Both the position numbers and the translations under genes were made by a program. DNA of 42,500 nucleotides, taken from contig NC_006679.1 in assembly GCF_000091045.1 (NCBI RefSeq), positions 689,281 to 731,780 on the forward strand, given 5' to 3'. Source of the DNA: Cryptococcus deneoformans JEC21 (taxonomy: Eukaryota > Basidiomycota > Tremellomycetes > Tremellales > Cryptococcaceae). A model generated the notes under the pieces. The model ran no database searches. It worked only from the letters and a program-made list of their open reading frames with translations, and was not told the origin of the DNA. Of this stretch, positions 1 through 10,192 are shown piece after piece (position 1 is the stretch's first letter; every line of letters starts with the position of its first letter).

Positions 1-587
1 ATTGAAAGTGACTCATATGAGACATTTGACTCACTGTCTAAGCCTCGGATAGTCATTGCAGACTACTGTCTAGTTGACGGATGGAGATACAGATATGAAG
101 AGTATTCTTAGGACAGAGACTTGGCGGAGCAGCCGCAGCGCACAGGGTGCTGCTTTGTATGGCTGAAAAGGATCGTCGAGCAGCGCAGGAAGGAAGGAAG
201 AAGGATAAGGTGTTGGAGGAAGGTGTTTCGCTGAGAATTCAACAAATCGGGCTGCATTGCTGTTCACCAACAACACGACCCCTCATCGGGGGCACCCTGA
301 ACCCTCGCGTGCAAATCACGTGTCGTGTTTTGTCGTCGAAGATCGCATTACGTCATCACAATTCTTCATGCTCATGACTGTAGTTAATTACAAAATGGTT
401 ATTGCTGCTCGCTTTCGTTCTGCCAAAGAAATGTCCGTTTTCCCCGCTGACCTCTTGACAGCATACACCAGTCCTTACAGTACATACATAGCCGAAGGTT
501 ACCATGTCTAGTGACATGACGGTCAGGGGATTCTTACAATACGCAAAACTAGCGCGTCACCCAGGTCTTTTGTTTGTGCGCTTACAA
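1..587. other. Left flank, no supported gene
   Basis: No reading frame here starts with ATG and resembles a protein I know. The longest frames are short, and the one on the minus strand (70-276) would need a GTG start. The stretch lies downstream of CSN5 and probably holds its 3' UTR plus an edge of an unseen neighbour. Confidence 0.4.
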
Positions 588-2184
588 TCAGTATCTACCT
601 TGTACAGTTGCCTGAGCTGACTTGTCATCCACTGATTGTGTTAACGGAGTGTTGAACAACTTCTCCTTGAGGAGCTGGGAGATGATACCATTTTCAGCTT
701 CTGAAGTTATCCTCGAACTAATCGATAACGTGAGTATACTTTTTCCCTATACAGATTAGACGACTGACCTCTCCTGGGTCACCTTATTCAAGGGCGTTTC
801 TTCTTCCTCAACTCCACTGAATTCCTTTTCACCCTTTTTTAACTTTTTATCGGAGCCCTCAGTTGTTTCCTTGCCCTTCGTAGTAGGTTGCGTAGGCTTC
901 AATTTGAGCTTTGAAGATGAATTGGAGATAGATTGAGACGCAGCACGCAGTTTAGCATTCAGATCCTGGACTTGTGACGTGGAGTACTCGAGATTCTGAT
1001 GGTATGCGTCGGTTTCCACGTCTTCTTCAGCGATGATTCTGTTTATATCTAGCGATGAGACAAGGCTTACCGATACGAGAGAGTTGGAACTAAGAGTGGC
1101 TACCCAATACTTGTTCCATAGCAAGTCAAGCATTTTCTCGTCAAGTTTGCTTTTATAAATCTCAACTTTCAAAGGGTAGTATGCGTTGGCGTGGACACCA
1201 AAGTCCTCAATCTTATCCATAGGAATTGATTGGTACTGCGAATTGCCAGTGGCAGGCGGAGTGTAACCCTATATCGGGTAAATATTTTACCTGACAAAGC
1301 TCAGTACGATTGAGACTCACCTCAGGATAAGTCCTAAAAGCTCCGATCTCTACCTTACCAGCAGAAACAGTCCTGTTAGGGTCGATCTGGCACGGCGTCA
1401 GTATTTGTCCGGAAGAAAAGAGATGTGGGAGACATACGACGACCGCAAGGTAAGGATCGTTGAATTTTTGGTTATTTAACTGAGTGTTGACATCTATTCC
1501 TGAAAGCCAACAGCCATATCCAGGGTGGCTACAACTTATCAGCCCCGTTGAAACTTGCCTCTCACTCCGGCGCTACTCACGAGTGATACCAGCCTCTCAG
1601 AAGCTCCCCTTTCCCAGCCTCCGCATTTGCTGTCTGGAAGTTAACCATATATTCCATCGCCTAGAGTAAAGCCTCAGCTGATTATGTTATACACCCGGGA
1701 TCCAATCAACGCACTTCGTTTCCTGCGTTCACTCGAGTCTCGGTACCCTGTACCGGTAATGCTGCAACGTCCATGATCCAAAACGTGCCATCACGTACTT
1801 TGCCATACATGATACCCATAATCTCGTAGATTCCTCCGGAACGCGCATGGGTAACCTACAAAATGCATTCAGTATAGTCCAATCGACTTAGGAGCGTACA
1901 CACCATCTTTATCAAAGCGACAGCGGATATTTTGACTGTGTGGAAATAATGCGGACTAGGGCGAGTCAGAAGAGGGTCGTTAGGAGAATAAATTGTGACA
2001 TACTCTGTCCTCCAAGGAGCTTCATCATCCAATAATTTCTCCTCTTCTCGTGAGTACTGGAAAATGGCAGCCGAAGGGTCGACAACCTTTACTTCGTCAG
2101 CCTAGTTGACATGACGGTGGCACAACAAGGACATACCTGAACGTTGTTATTGATTTCAAACGTCTTTCTAGCAGTGGACGCCAT
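588..2184 (-). CDS. CSN5: COP9 signalosome subunit 5 (deneddylase)
   Basis: CSN5 is the catalytic JAMM metalloprotease of the COP9 signalosome, which removes NEDD8 from cullins. I read nine exons: 2184-2137, 2101-2004, 1955-1904, 1855-1715, 1660-1581, 1528-1438, 1386-1321, 1268-769 and 717-588, giving 401 residues. All introns are GT-AG. The MPN domain shows [10 protein letters not shown], then [12 protein letters not shown], then the JAMM signature [16 protein letters not shown], split by an intron at His-Ser|His. All zinc ligands and the catalytic Glu are present. The CSN5-specific stretch [19 protein letters not shown] and LLWNKYWV follows. Human CSN5 is 334 residues; the excess is mostly a Lys/Glu/Ser-rich insert before the last helix (about residues 295-350). 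The start at 2184 has [16 protein letters not shown], matching the family N-terminus. The gene is divergent from the coiled-coil gene at 2444. Confidence 0.95.
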
Positions 2185-2443
2185 ATTGAAACGGTTATAA
2201 AAGGGGAGAATCAGCTGCCTCTATATAACTACTAGCTACAGTACTAGTAACTTCAGGACGTATCATTAATCGGCTTCCAACTCTCGCCTTGCAAGCGCGG
2301 TGCGTCAATGAGACCTCCACTTGGGTCAACTTTACGTAAAAAGATCTTAAATGCAATAGGAATAGCTTGCTGAGCCGAGTACAGTACTGTACTTTGCCCA
2401 TTACTTCACAACATAACAAGGTATATCAAAAGGTCAATCAAAC
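2185..2443. promoter_or_regulatory. Divergent promoter CSN5 / SCOC-like gene
   Basis: These 259 bp separate two oppositely directed start codons, so both promoters must lie here. A TATA-like TTATAAAAGG sits at about 2195-2204, only some 10 bp upstream of the CSN5 ATG, so its role is doubtful. Confidence 0.5.
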
Positions 2444-2775
2444 ATGGCTTTTTCATCATTTGCTGAAGGAGAATCTGAGCCTTGGGCAACTCCGATCGCC
2501 ACATCGGTACCCGAGCCAACCGTGGAGTCTGCTCTCGAGAAAGAAAAGGTCATCAAGGACATCTTGTCCTTACGTGATGGATTGCGAGGGTTGATGGTGA
2601 GGCTCTCTGAAGTGGAGGAGGAAAATGACAAGCTGGCCAAGGAGAATGAAACTCTTAGCCTCTATGTGGAAAATCTGTACGTGAAGCTCTTCAGAATTAA
2701 ACATTTGTGCTGATGAACTCATTCCTCCGATCATATAGGACTCGCAATTCTGTTGTTGCAGCTGGTAACAAATAA
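2444..2775 (+). CDS. SCOC-like short coiled-coil protein
   Basis: Two exons (2444-2676 and 2739-2775) encode an 89-residue protein. The intron uses GTACGT and ATATAG. The middle forms a leucine-heptad coiled coil (about residues 30-75): KVIKDILSLRDGLRGLMVRL, then EENDKLAKENETL, then YVENL, ending in RNSVVAAGNK. This order (ISLKD..L..L..RV..V..EN..L..EN..L..YIENL) is that of the SCOCO family, short coiled-coil proteins that bind ARL GTPases at the Golgi in animals. The identification rests on length and heptad pattern. The function in fungi is inferred. The unspliced frame would read on into the intron and hide the conserved end. Confidence 0.75.
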
Positions 2776-3507
2776 TATGCTGTGAAGGCATATATCACTT
2801 CAAACGCTTTGACTTGCTCTACCATACTCCTGGATCGCTGCGATATGATTCCCGGAAGGAGTTAATATATGTGAACGGCGAGATCTTCCAGTGCAGCGGT
2901 TGTCGCAGTGAAGGAGCGCCAAAGATAGATAGGAGCGGTTGGTATCTAGAGTCCGCTGTAGCCATTCGCCATGAAGGTGGTCGTAGAGGTGCTTTGCTCA
3001 TATGTCAACTTCCCTTGAAGCCATCGCTGCATGTTTCGATTGTTCTCTTCCCTCTCCGTGTACTAAGCCTTACACTATGTTAGTCATTCTCGCAAATGCC
3101 AAAGGCAAGTTGTGGCTCGATATGACAGGATACACGAACTCTAATTATCATGATGATAATCAGCAGTCCGTCATCCGGCCATTAAACACTATCGACAAGG
3201 CGACAACGACAGAGTAGTGTAGGACGGAGGTCAGACGGGTCCAGGAGGAAGGAGATATGCAGTCGGATAGGACCGCTGGAATTGCTTACATAAAGGGTTT
3301 AGGTGCCACAGGGAAGGGACCAGAAAGTTCCGGTACAATCTCCGAAAGTGCCACGCCGCTGCAAACAAAAGGGAAATCGTCAAACAAACAAAGGGCCATT
3401 TCCGAAAAAGGGAAAATGACCTCATGGATTTGCAATTTTGGCGGACCAATTTGCAATTTCCCTAAAAGGATGCTTGTTTGCCACCCGTGATCTCCGAGGG
3501 CCGCAAA

Positions 3508-3735
3508 GGTATATAAGCTCCACTTACTTTCATCGTTTCCCATCTTTTCCTTCATCCTCATCATTCGCCAAACTGCTTTCAACTTCAACATCATTCGACT
3601 TTCTCGACATCTTCGACGGTTTGCCATCGGAATCGAGCCGCACTGTTAAACATTGAACATGCTTTCAGCATAAAATTTATTGCGGCCCACAGAGAGACAA
3701 GAGATTCTTGGAAACCAGCCTCTTGTAAGCTTTCA
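3508..3735 (+). promoter_or_regulatory. TATA box with CT-rich leader, no matching ORF
   Basis: GGTATATAAGCTCC at about 3509-3522 is a strong TATA element. It is followed by a CT-rich run (TTTCCCATCTTTTCCTTC) typical of transcribed leaders in this window. The first downstream ATG (3659) meets a stop after three codons, and the next frames are short and unlike known proteins. A non-coding RNA or a long leader with upstream ORFs are both possible. Confidence 0.35.
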
Positions 3736-4534
3736 TGACCTACGGTCGATGTTGTCTGCAGAGTGTTGACACCAGTCTCGCTTCTCTCAAAAATCAGGTG
3801 AGGGGATCTTCAGCTCCGAGCAGGATCTTGTCGCTGTCATTTGCCTCCATCATCAAACAGCAGGCCCATCTCACCGTTAACATTTTGAGTCGTCGTCCCG
3901 CTCATCCCGATCTTTGCCCACTGTTCCTTGCGCCGTCGTGAACTCTGATTTTCCATGATCTCCGATCTATATTTTCTGAGGAATCGGCGCGCATTGTTTG
4001 GCACGACCTGTTGACAGTGAACATGGCTTCTTGAGCTTTTGGTGTATGACTCTGGGACATTCGAACATTCGAACATTGGTGCAAACGATCTGAATTGCCT
4101 TCCCCCGCCCCGTGTGCCCGTCGTCGCAACCTCCATCGCAATCGTCACCTGTGGTGTCGAGGAGTGTTAGCATTCGTCGAACGCAGCGAGGTCATTCAAG
4201 TGGCGTTGGGATTCAGGTCACTAACGTTTGTGCAATAACCTCAAAAGTGGTACTCACTGTTATGTCGCATGACTAAACGGTTACCTTGTATGGCCTTGCC
4301 GCGAACCCTAACTCCAGTTAGTGATCCACCTCTCATCACCCAGCCTCAAACAACAGGATGGAATGAGTCTCTTTTTGAGTTTCGGTGGGAATCGTTGGTC
4401 CAAAAGGGTTCGTAAACTTGCTCAGTCATTTGCGTTGTTATAAGGCGTTGACACTGCGTTTCTTTTCTTTAAACATTTGATTATTATAAACTTACAACAG
4501 TCTGCCGGCCTTGACGAGGACAGCTAGCTGTTGA

Positions 4535-4604
4535 GCAAAAATTGCCCAGTCGTTCCGTTCTACTCCCAGTATTGGGAGTGGGTGGAACGGCTGGGCTTTT
4601 TTGC
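4535..4604 (+). ncRNA. Strong RNA-type hairpin followed by T-tract
   Basis: The arms run from 4535 to 4568 and from 4573 to 4604, with a 4-nt loop (GTAT, 4569-4572). The stem contains ACTCCCA/TGGGAGT next to the loop, CGTTCC/GGAACG further out, then GCCCAG/CTGGGC, then AAAAA/TTTTT. Three positions (4550, 4559, 4561) pair as U.G on the plus strand but would be A/C mismatches on the minus strand. That favours a plus-strand RNA structure. Whether it is transcribed is unknown. It could instead be a small inverted-repeat element. Confidence 0.4.
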
Positions 4605-5152
4605 GTTTGGTGCGTTTTAACTTGGTTTTGTCTAGGCATTAACAAATACGTGTTGGCCATGCATCTCTCTCACCGCCGTCTCTGTCTGTATAAATGACAC
4701 TCGAACATATTATCCACAGTCTGCGAAGTAGGCGGAGGAAAAGAGTCCTTTATTATGCGGCGGATGTTTGGTTCCTGTTTTGCGACGGAGCGGCATCATC
4801 ATCAGTCAACGATCTACTCACCCACTCACTTTCACAGTGTCTTCCTCGTTCGAAACCCCATCCACCGTGGGTTCTGTAAGAGCTCCCTTGTTTTGTTTAT
4901 TAATGGATGGTTCCTACCAATAATAAAAAGCTTTGCTCTACCACTGATTGCAGTGCCGCTTCATTCTTCGCTTCTCATCCCCAGGCTGCCATTATCGGCA
5001 TCACACGCAAAGCGATACGTCAATACCTCGCTGGATTGATCGGAACCAATCCAAGGCTTTCGCAACCTTTCTTATCACTAAAAAAAACTTTGCCATAGCT
5101 GGAGCCATACCAAATCTTCAAATACCAATATTCTCCTTTAGTCATCAACGAC

Positions 5153-5937
5153 ATGTCGTTGTCGTCTTACCCTTCCCGCCATACCGTTTCGAGAGCTGTC
5201 AGGCACCCTCTATCTCCTACATCCCCTTCACGTACCCATCACCAGCTTCACACCGATACCGCAAGGGCACAGCCCACATCTACCTACGGTTCTTCTGCAC
5301 AATGCAGAGCAAGTACCAAAGATCCTCTCGAGACCGATCCAATGCTCCCCTCCCTTCCTGCAGCGCACATCTGTTCTGCCATTCTTGTCCCTTGCACCAA
5401 TCCCATTGGCACTATGACCCAACGTGACCAAGGAGTAGGGGTAAACCAGGCGGACCAGCCGACGACCGAATCGCCCGCCCCACCTGCGCCTCCACCCAAA
5501 ACCCCTTCCTCTCCTCTCCCGTTCTCCAAGAGACTCTTCCATGCCCTCGTACATAAGCCGACGTTAAGTAGGACGTGGGAGAAGAAAACATTTGTGGATG
5601 AACAGAAGAGTGCGCCTGCTATTATCGGAGGAGGCGGCGGAAGTCTTGAACGGGGTGATGATTTGGATGGGTGAGCTTTCGGATAGCTTTGTTTCCTCGG
5701 CAGTGTGGATGGGTGTGTGTGTGTGTGTTTGCAGCTAACTTGCTTTCGTTCAGTTTGGCTTCTGCCCTCTCTGCAAGGTCCAGACCAGTGTCGCTCTACG
5801 CTTCTCCAGCAGAGATTGCAGCGTTCAAGCCTTTGCCGCTTATGATGGACGAGAGAGATGTCCAAGGACATACACAAATGACGCAAGTTGGAATGTCCGG
5901 TATAGCTCCCAAGGATATGGGCAGCGTGAGGGCATAA
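5153..5937 (+). CDS. Unrecognised Ser/Pro-rich protein
   Basis: Two exons (5153-5670 and 5754-5937) give 233 residues. The intron has GTGAGC and TTCAG and contains a (GT)8 run. I do not recognise the family. The N-terminal 110 residues are rich in Ser, Thr, Pro, His and Arg. Then come SPAPPAPPPKTPSSPLP and a basic patch (FSKRLFHALVHKPTLSRTWEKK). The second exon has LYASPAEIAAFKPLPLMMDE. No membrane span or catalytic motif is visible. The low-acid N-terminus could act as a mitochondrial presequence, but this is a guess. The splice is supported because the frame stays open and the composition is continuous. A TATAAATG lies 460 bp upstream. Confidence 0.6.
5713..5728 (+). repeat. (GT)8 microsatellite in intron
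   Basis: Eight GT units lie inside the only intron of the gene at 5153-5937, shortly before its acceptor. Confidence 0.8.
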
Positions 5938-6184
5938 TCATGAATTTTTAGTCTTGGCCATCTGTTTGTTCGTTTATTATCTCTGGTTCTGAAACATTAT
6001 TATATTTTTTAGCGTTTTTGCAACTGGCTTTCGGTTTGATTCTTACAGTTCACGCTATGCATTATGTTTTTATACAGAGGGGAAACGATGACGGGGGGGC
6101 ATTGGGCAAATACATGTATGCACGTTATCGTAAAAAGTTACGCATTGATGTATGAAAAAAAGGGTCGTTGAAGAGACATTTTAT

Positions 6185-8174
6185 TCAGACGTCAAGTTGT
6201 GGTGACTTTGAGACGTTGGCGCTATCGAGGGGAATATGTTCGTGGATAAAGTCTGCGAGCTCTTCGGCGACTTTTACGTTTGACATCTAGAGTGTGGAGA
6301 ATTCTGGCTTTTAGCTACCATAACCCCTCGAGGACGGGAGGGGGGAGCTTACTCGGAGACAGATGATGGCCATTTCCTTCTCGCCAACGTTGGGAAGCGT
6401 CATTAATACCGTCTTTCCTTCTACAGTAGGGTTCAAACCCTTGTAAAGCTTGGAATTAAGAAGCAGCCTGAGCACACCGTCGGCTCGCATTACTGAGAGA
6501 TCCCACAAGTCGATCAGTCCAAGATTTTTGTTTTTATGCATTTCGCAGGATGAAGGAGAATGGGGGGAATGGGAAATTTGAAAACGTACCGAGACGAGCT
6601 CCTGATCCATCACTCCTTCGTACATTGAGCTTCAAAAGCCCCACCCCGCGTTCTTTCCATCCCTTTTCGTTGACAAACAGCTTTGACCGTGCTTGAAAGA
6701 CTGTATCCTCGTCTTCCTCTCCTGTCGTTACTATAATGTACGGCTCTTGATCAGCTCATCATGTGTTAATCCAGCGACGAAAAAAAACAAAAAAAAACGT
6801 ACCGTCCTGCTCCTGCATAGCCACCTTTCCCTCCTTCTCAACCTCTACATCCCCCTTGGACTCTTTCAAGATATCCCCAAAACTAGCTCCCTTTTTCCCT
6901 TGCTCGACGTTTTCCACCCCAGCTGCCGCACCCGCTCCCGCTCCCGTCGCTGGTTTGGTACCCGTACCAAACGCGGCAGAGTTATTCGAGTAAGTGCCGA
7001 ATGCGGACCCCTTGATAGGTGCGGAGGCGGACGCGAATGGGGAAGGGGAGGGTTTGGAGGACGTAAACGGGGAAGAGGAGGAGGAGAAGGATGAGAATGT
7101 TGTTTGGGGTTTTTTGGTCATTGGTGCTGGGGCCGGGGCTAGGGCTGGTGCTGGTGCTGGGGCGGGGGTGGATGCAGAGGCGGAAGATCCGGCTTCATCT
7201 TCGGCAGGAGTGGGAAGACCGGGTGTAGATTTCCCCGATGTAAAAGGTGAGCTTTTAGCAAAATCTCCAAAAGTAGATTGTTTCTTCTTCTTCTCCTCCT
7301 CCCGAGGTACAGCGGGAGCGATAGCGGGGGTATTATCACCGTGAGCCGGGGCTGGGGCGGCGCCTTGCAAGGCAGGAGCAGGGGAGGCGGTTTTGAGGGA
7401 GGCGAAGGGAGAGGCGGAGGATGCGAATGCGGAAAAGCTGGTTTGAGGCTTTCTGGGAGGCTGGGCGGGTTGTTCTCCGCCATCCGGCTGGGAAAGCGGG
7501 ATACTCGTGTGAGCAACGGGACGGAGCAAGGGGATTTTTAATTTTTAAACTTACAGAAGGTGTATCTTTCTGTCGCTTGGCCGCGACGTCCTTTTCCACA
7601 ACGGTGAATGAAGTGTCATTCCTGTCCAAAGCCTTTCGTTTCAAGCTACTCTCCGCTTCCTCCTTTTCAATCTTTTCCCAACTGTCGTCCGCCCCGTCGT
7701 CATTGCCATTGTTACTGCCGTCGCCATCACCTTTGGTCTTTGATTGTGCCTCTTCATAGCTCATTTTCTCCACCTGTTTCCTCACCTCTCCCACATTTTG
7801 TTCGGCCGTATCAGCGGCGGCATCTGCTTCCTCCTCGCCGTCCCCTTCCCCCTCTTGCTCTGTGAGTTCTTCAGCGGCGTCCGCGGGTCCCCTGGCGGAG
7901 GACGTAGAGGCGACACGGTTCTTCTTTGTAGCAAGCGCTGCAGACGACTCTGCCTGCGCTGGTTCCTGTTTGGCGTATGCATTTTAGCGATGGACTAGGG
8001 GCTCCAACCGTATTTTTTTTTAGAAAACATGTCTAGACTTACGAGGGAGCCTTCCCTCACACGCTTGAGAGATGCGGAATCTACACCGTGTGTCAGTACC
8101 TTGCTGTGACCGGTGCGAGCGGACGTACCCTGCTTGGTGGTGTGCTGGCCAGCGGCGCTTGCTTTGGGCGGCAT
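6185..8174 (-). CDS. RanBP3/Yrb2-type Ran-binding protein
   Basis: The gene starts MPPKASAAGQHTTKQ at 8174 and has at least seven exons; all splice sites I traced are GT-AG. The N-terminal part is acidic and disordered. Next come a nuclear-localisation-like KRKALDRN and AAKRQK, then a long Ser/Ala/Pro stretch with repeated F-containing spots (SPFASLK, TFGDFAKSSPFTS, FSSFSSSSSPFTS, SAFGTYSNNSAAFGTGTK) like FG nucleoporins. The C-terminal 120 residues form a Ran-binding domain: VFQARSKLFV, GWKERGVGLLKLNV, LVMRADGVLRLLLNSKLYKG and ADFIHEH. This layout (NLS, FG-like linker, one RanBD) is that of RanBP3/Yrb2, a cofactor of Crm1-dependent nuclear export. Nup50/Nup2 relatives share the RanBD and are the main alternative. 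It is divergent from VMA16, 162 bp away. Confidence 0.85.
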
Positions 8175-8336
8175 GTCGAGCTGTGAGCGGATGGAGAGTA
8201 AAGTACAGGTGTGAAGCTGAATAAAAGAACAACAGAGACAAAGTGCGGGGGGAGGCCGGAAGCAACACGCGGGGGGGTGGCCGCATAACCTGTTTCCATC
8301 TCCGCCTGTATACGTTGCAACACGACAAGTCCCATA
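8175..8336. promoter_or_regulatory. Divergent promoter RanBP3-like / VMA16
   Basis: Only 162 bp separate the two start codons, so control elements are shared or overlapping. It contains a G-rich run (GGGGGGTGG) near 8271. No TATA box is seen. Confidence 0.5.
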
Positions 8337-9353
8337 ATGGCTTTCCTCCCACGTCTCCTCATATCGTCCACCTCGCTCGCCACAGTCGTCGGCCTCTATC
8401 TCCTCTTCACAGGTGCGTCGGCGTCTCTGCAGTTGAAATAGCGCTGACACGCACCAGGGCAAGGCGAGGCGTTCAATGTCGGCAACTTTCTCGCAGAGTC
8501 GTCGCCGTATGCGTGGGCGCTTGTCGGCGTGGGGCTGTGTATCGGTCTGAGCGTATCTGGCGCCGCATGGTGGGTTGCTCTGCAGCGAGTGTAGGGGAGA
8601 CGATAGAGCTGATGACGGTGCCGGCCAGGGGTATCTTTGTGACGGGTGCGTCCATCTTGGGCGGCGGTGTGCGAGCACCAAGGATCAGGACCAAGAACTT
8701 GATTTCGTGAGTTTCGGCTGTCCAGATCTCGGGAGGACAGTCTCGGGAGGAGCTGACACGGCGACAGCATCATCTTCTGCGAGGTTGTCGCCATCTATGG
8801 CAAGTTTATTCTGTCGACGAGTGTAAACATGGAAACTGACGTCCGGTAGGTGTGATCATGGCGATTGTATTCTCATCCAAAATCAATGGAGACGTTCCGA
8901 ATATCTATACAGCCAACAACTATTACACCGGTACGGCCCTAGCTTTTCCGTCTGTGCTCCACCGCCGGCTGACAAGGAAACAGGCTTTGCGCTCTTCTGG
9001 GGCGGTCTCGCTGTGGGAGTGTGCAACCTTCTCTGTGGCGTGTCGGTGGGTATCACCGGGTCGACTGCTGCGGTAGCGGACGCGGCGGATCCTCAGCTGT
9101 TTGTCAAGATTCTTATTGTCGAGGTCAGTCCTGTGTCCGACGGGTGCGGTGCGGTGCTGATGGATTGGGTGGCAGATCTTTGGGTCTGTTCTTGGTTTGT
9201 TCGGGCTTATTGGTAGGTCTGCCGTCTTGACGATGGATCGGTTTACTGACGCGCTCGCCGTAGTTGGCCTCCTCATCGTCAGTCGTCCCCCCACTCTGTC
9301 TCGCCACCCACTGACCCAGCGTGCAGTCCGGCAAGGCCGAAGAGTTTGCGTAA
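8337..9353 (+). CDS. VMA16: V-ATPase V0 proteolipid subunit c''
   Basis: This is the c'' proteolipid of the vacuolar H+-ATPase rotor. The spliced protein has about 200 residues from seven or more short exons. It shows the order of hydrophobic helices of Vma16/ATP6V0[36 protein letters not shown], then [20 protein letters not shown], then [22 protein letters not shown] and [16 protein letters not shown]. The Glu in [11 protein letters not shown] is the proton-carrying carboxylate. The intron at 8800-8849 begins with GC (G|GCAAGT) and not GT. It must be removed to join TAT-G with GT-GTG-ATC and keep the conserved IYGVIM. The stop lies 42 bp from the stop of the convergent TRS20 gene. Confidence 0.95.
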
Positions 9354-9395
9354 ATCTAGACAACGTTATTACAATGCATTATTATTTCGATATGT

Positions 9396-10045
9396 CTACA
9401 AGTGCCGCTTGGCGATGCTCTTCACCCTGGCTTCGAACGCCGGGCTTTTTATCGGCGTGTTGGTGGTAAAGAATGGGTTTAGCAGTATCTACAGTGCAGT
9501 GTCTCAGCCCCGTTTATGCACATGTCCACCCACCTTGACGTATGCCTCCCAGAGGTCGATGAAGAACAGCCGGATCCCGTCGTCGTTCTTGACGTCGTGC
9601 AGGAGAATGAACTTGACTGTGCGCCCGTCAGCCAGGGCCCTGTGGCGGCTGCGACTCACCTCCCGTGGGTATGAATGCGGACACGGTCCACTCGTTGTGC
9701 CGGTCGACGCCCTTCAGATACCTGCACGCTGTCAGCTGCGGCCGCGGGCGGCGGGCGGACGTACAGCGCGCCTGTGCCCTCGATGACCTCCTCCACGCTG
9801 TCGAGGCTCATGTGGGCGACCATCTGGCAGAGGGCCCTGTCCCGCTGCTGCGCGGTCCTGGACTCGATGAGCGGGCCGGCGGGGGCGGGGGGGGCGTCGT
9901 GGGGGTCGGCGGCGGCGGCGAAGGCGGCCCAGGAGGGAAAGGCGGGGGGGGCCGCGGCGGGGGGCGGGGGCGGCTTGGCGGAGGCAAAGGCGAGCTCGAA
10001 GAGGGGGGAGTCGCGGGGGGAGACGACGGCGAGGTAAAACGACAT
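9396..10045 (-). CDS. TRS20: TRAPP subunit sedlin (TRAPPC2/Trs20)
   Basis: Four exons (10045-9765, 9721-9660, 9616-9534, 9488-9396) encode 172 residues. The protein is a longin-like core subunit of the TRAPP complexes, which act as GEFs for Rab GTPases in ER-Golgi traffic and autophagy. Evidence is MSFYLAVVSPRDSPLFEL at the start, MVAHMSLDSVEE, the sedlin strand LKGVDRHNEWTVSAFIPTGV, KFILLHDVKNDDGIRLFFID and NPFFTTNTPIKSPAFEARVK. Human sedlin is 140 residues. The excess is a Pro/Ala-rich insert (about residues 24-55) between the first strands and the first helix. The coding DNA there is very GC-rich, which creates long open frames on the opposite strand that are not genes. Confidence 0.93.
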
Positions 10046-10192
10046 GGCGGCACGGAGGAGACAACGCGCGCAACAAATCTCTGCAAAATCCATCTCCTCT
10101 TTCCACCGCACATCGCATACAATCCACCACCCCGCAGAGGCCCATTCTGCCAGTGAGTACGCAGCCCACAGCGCCCAGCTCACGCCGCAGAC
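10046..10192. promoter_or_regulatory. Divergent promoter TRS20 / formin
   Basis: These 147 bp separate the two start codons. CA-rich sequence and no TATA box are seen. Both a trafficking gene and a cytoskeletal gene must start from here. Confidence 0.45.

Larger units (their letters stand above)
2776..5152. other. Gene-poor stretch with two TATA-led starts
   Basis: No frame in these 2.4 kb looks like a conserved protein. Visible signals are a TATATAAG box at about 3511 followed by a pyrimidine-rich, ATG-free leader, a second TATAAATG at about 4689 that probably serves the gene at 5153, a hairpin at 4535-4604, and a short direct repeat of ATTTGCAATTT near 3427 and 3448. The stretch may hold a non-coding transcript or a decayed gene. 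Confidence 0.4.

Noticed and set aside
4063..4077. CATTCGAA tandem pair
   Set aside because: Two 8-bp units only; likely slippage.
4847..4861. GTTCGAAAC resembling a tRNA T-loop
   Set aside because: No acceptor stem, D-arm or anticodon arm can be formed around it.
4694..4879. Short ATG-started frame of 61 codons
   Set aside because: Lies in the probable leader of the gene at 5153, has no recognisable features and no conserved splice.
9665..10156. Long Gly-rich and Arg-rich frames opposite sedlin
   Set aside because: They are antisense to exons with clear sedlin homology and arise from GC-rich codons.
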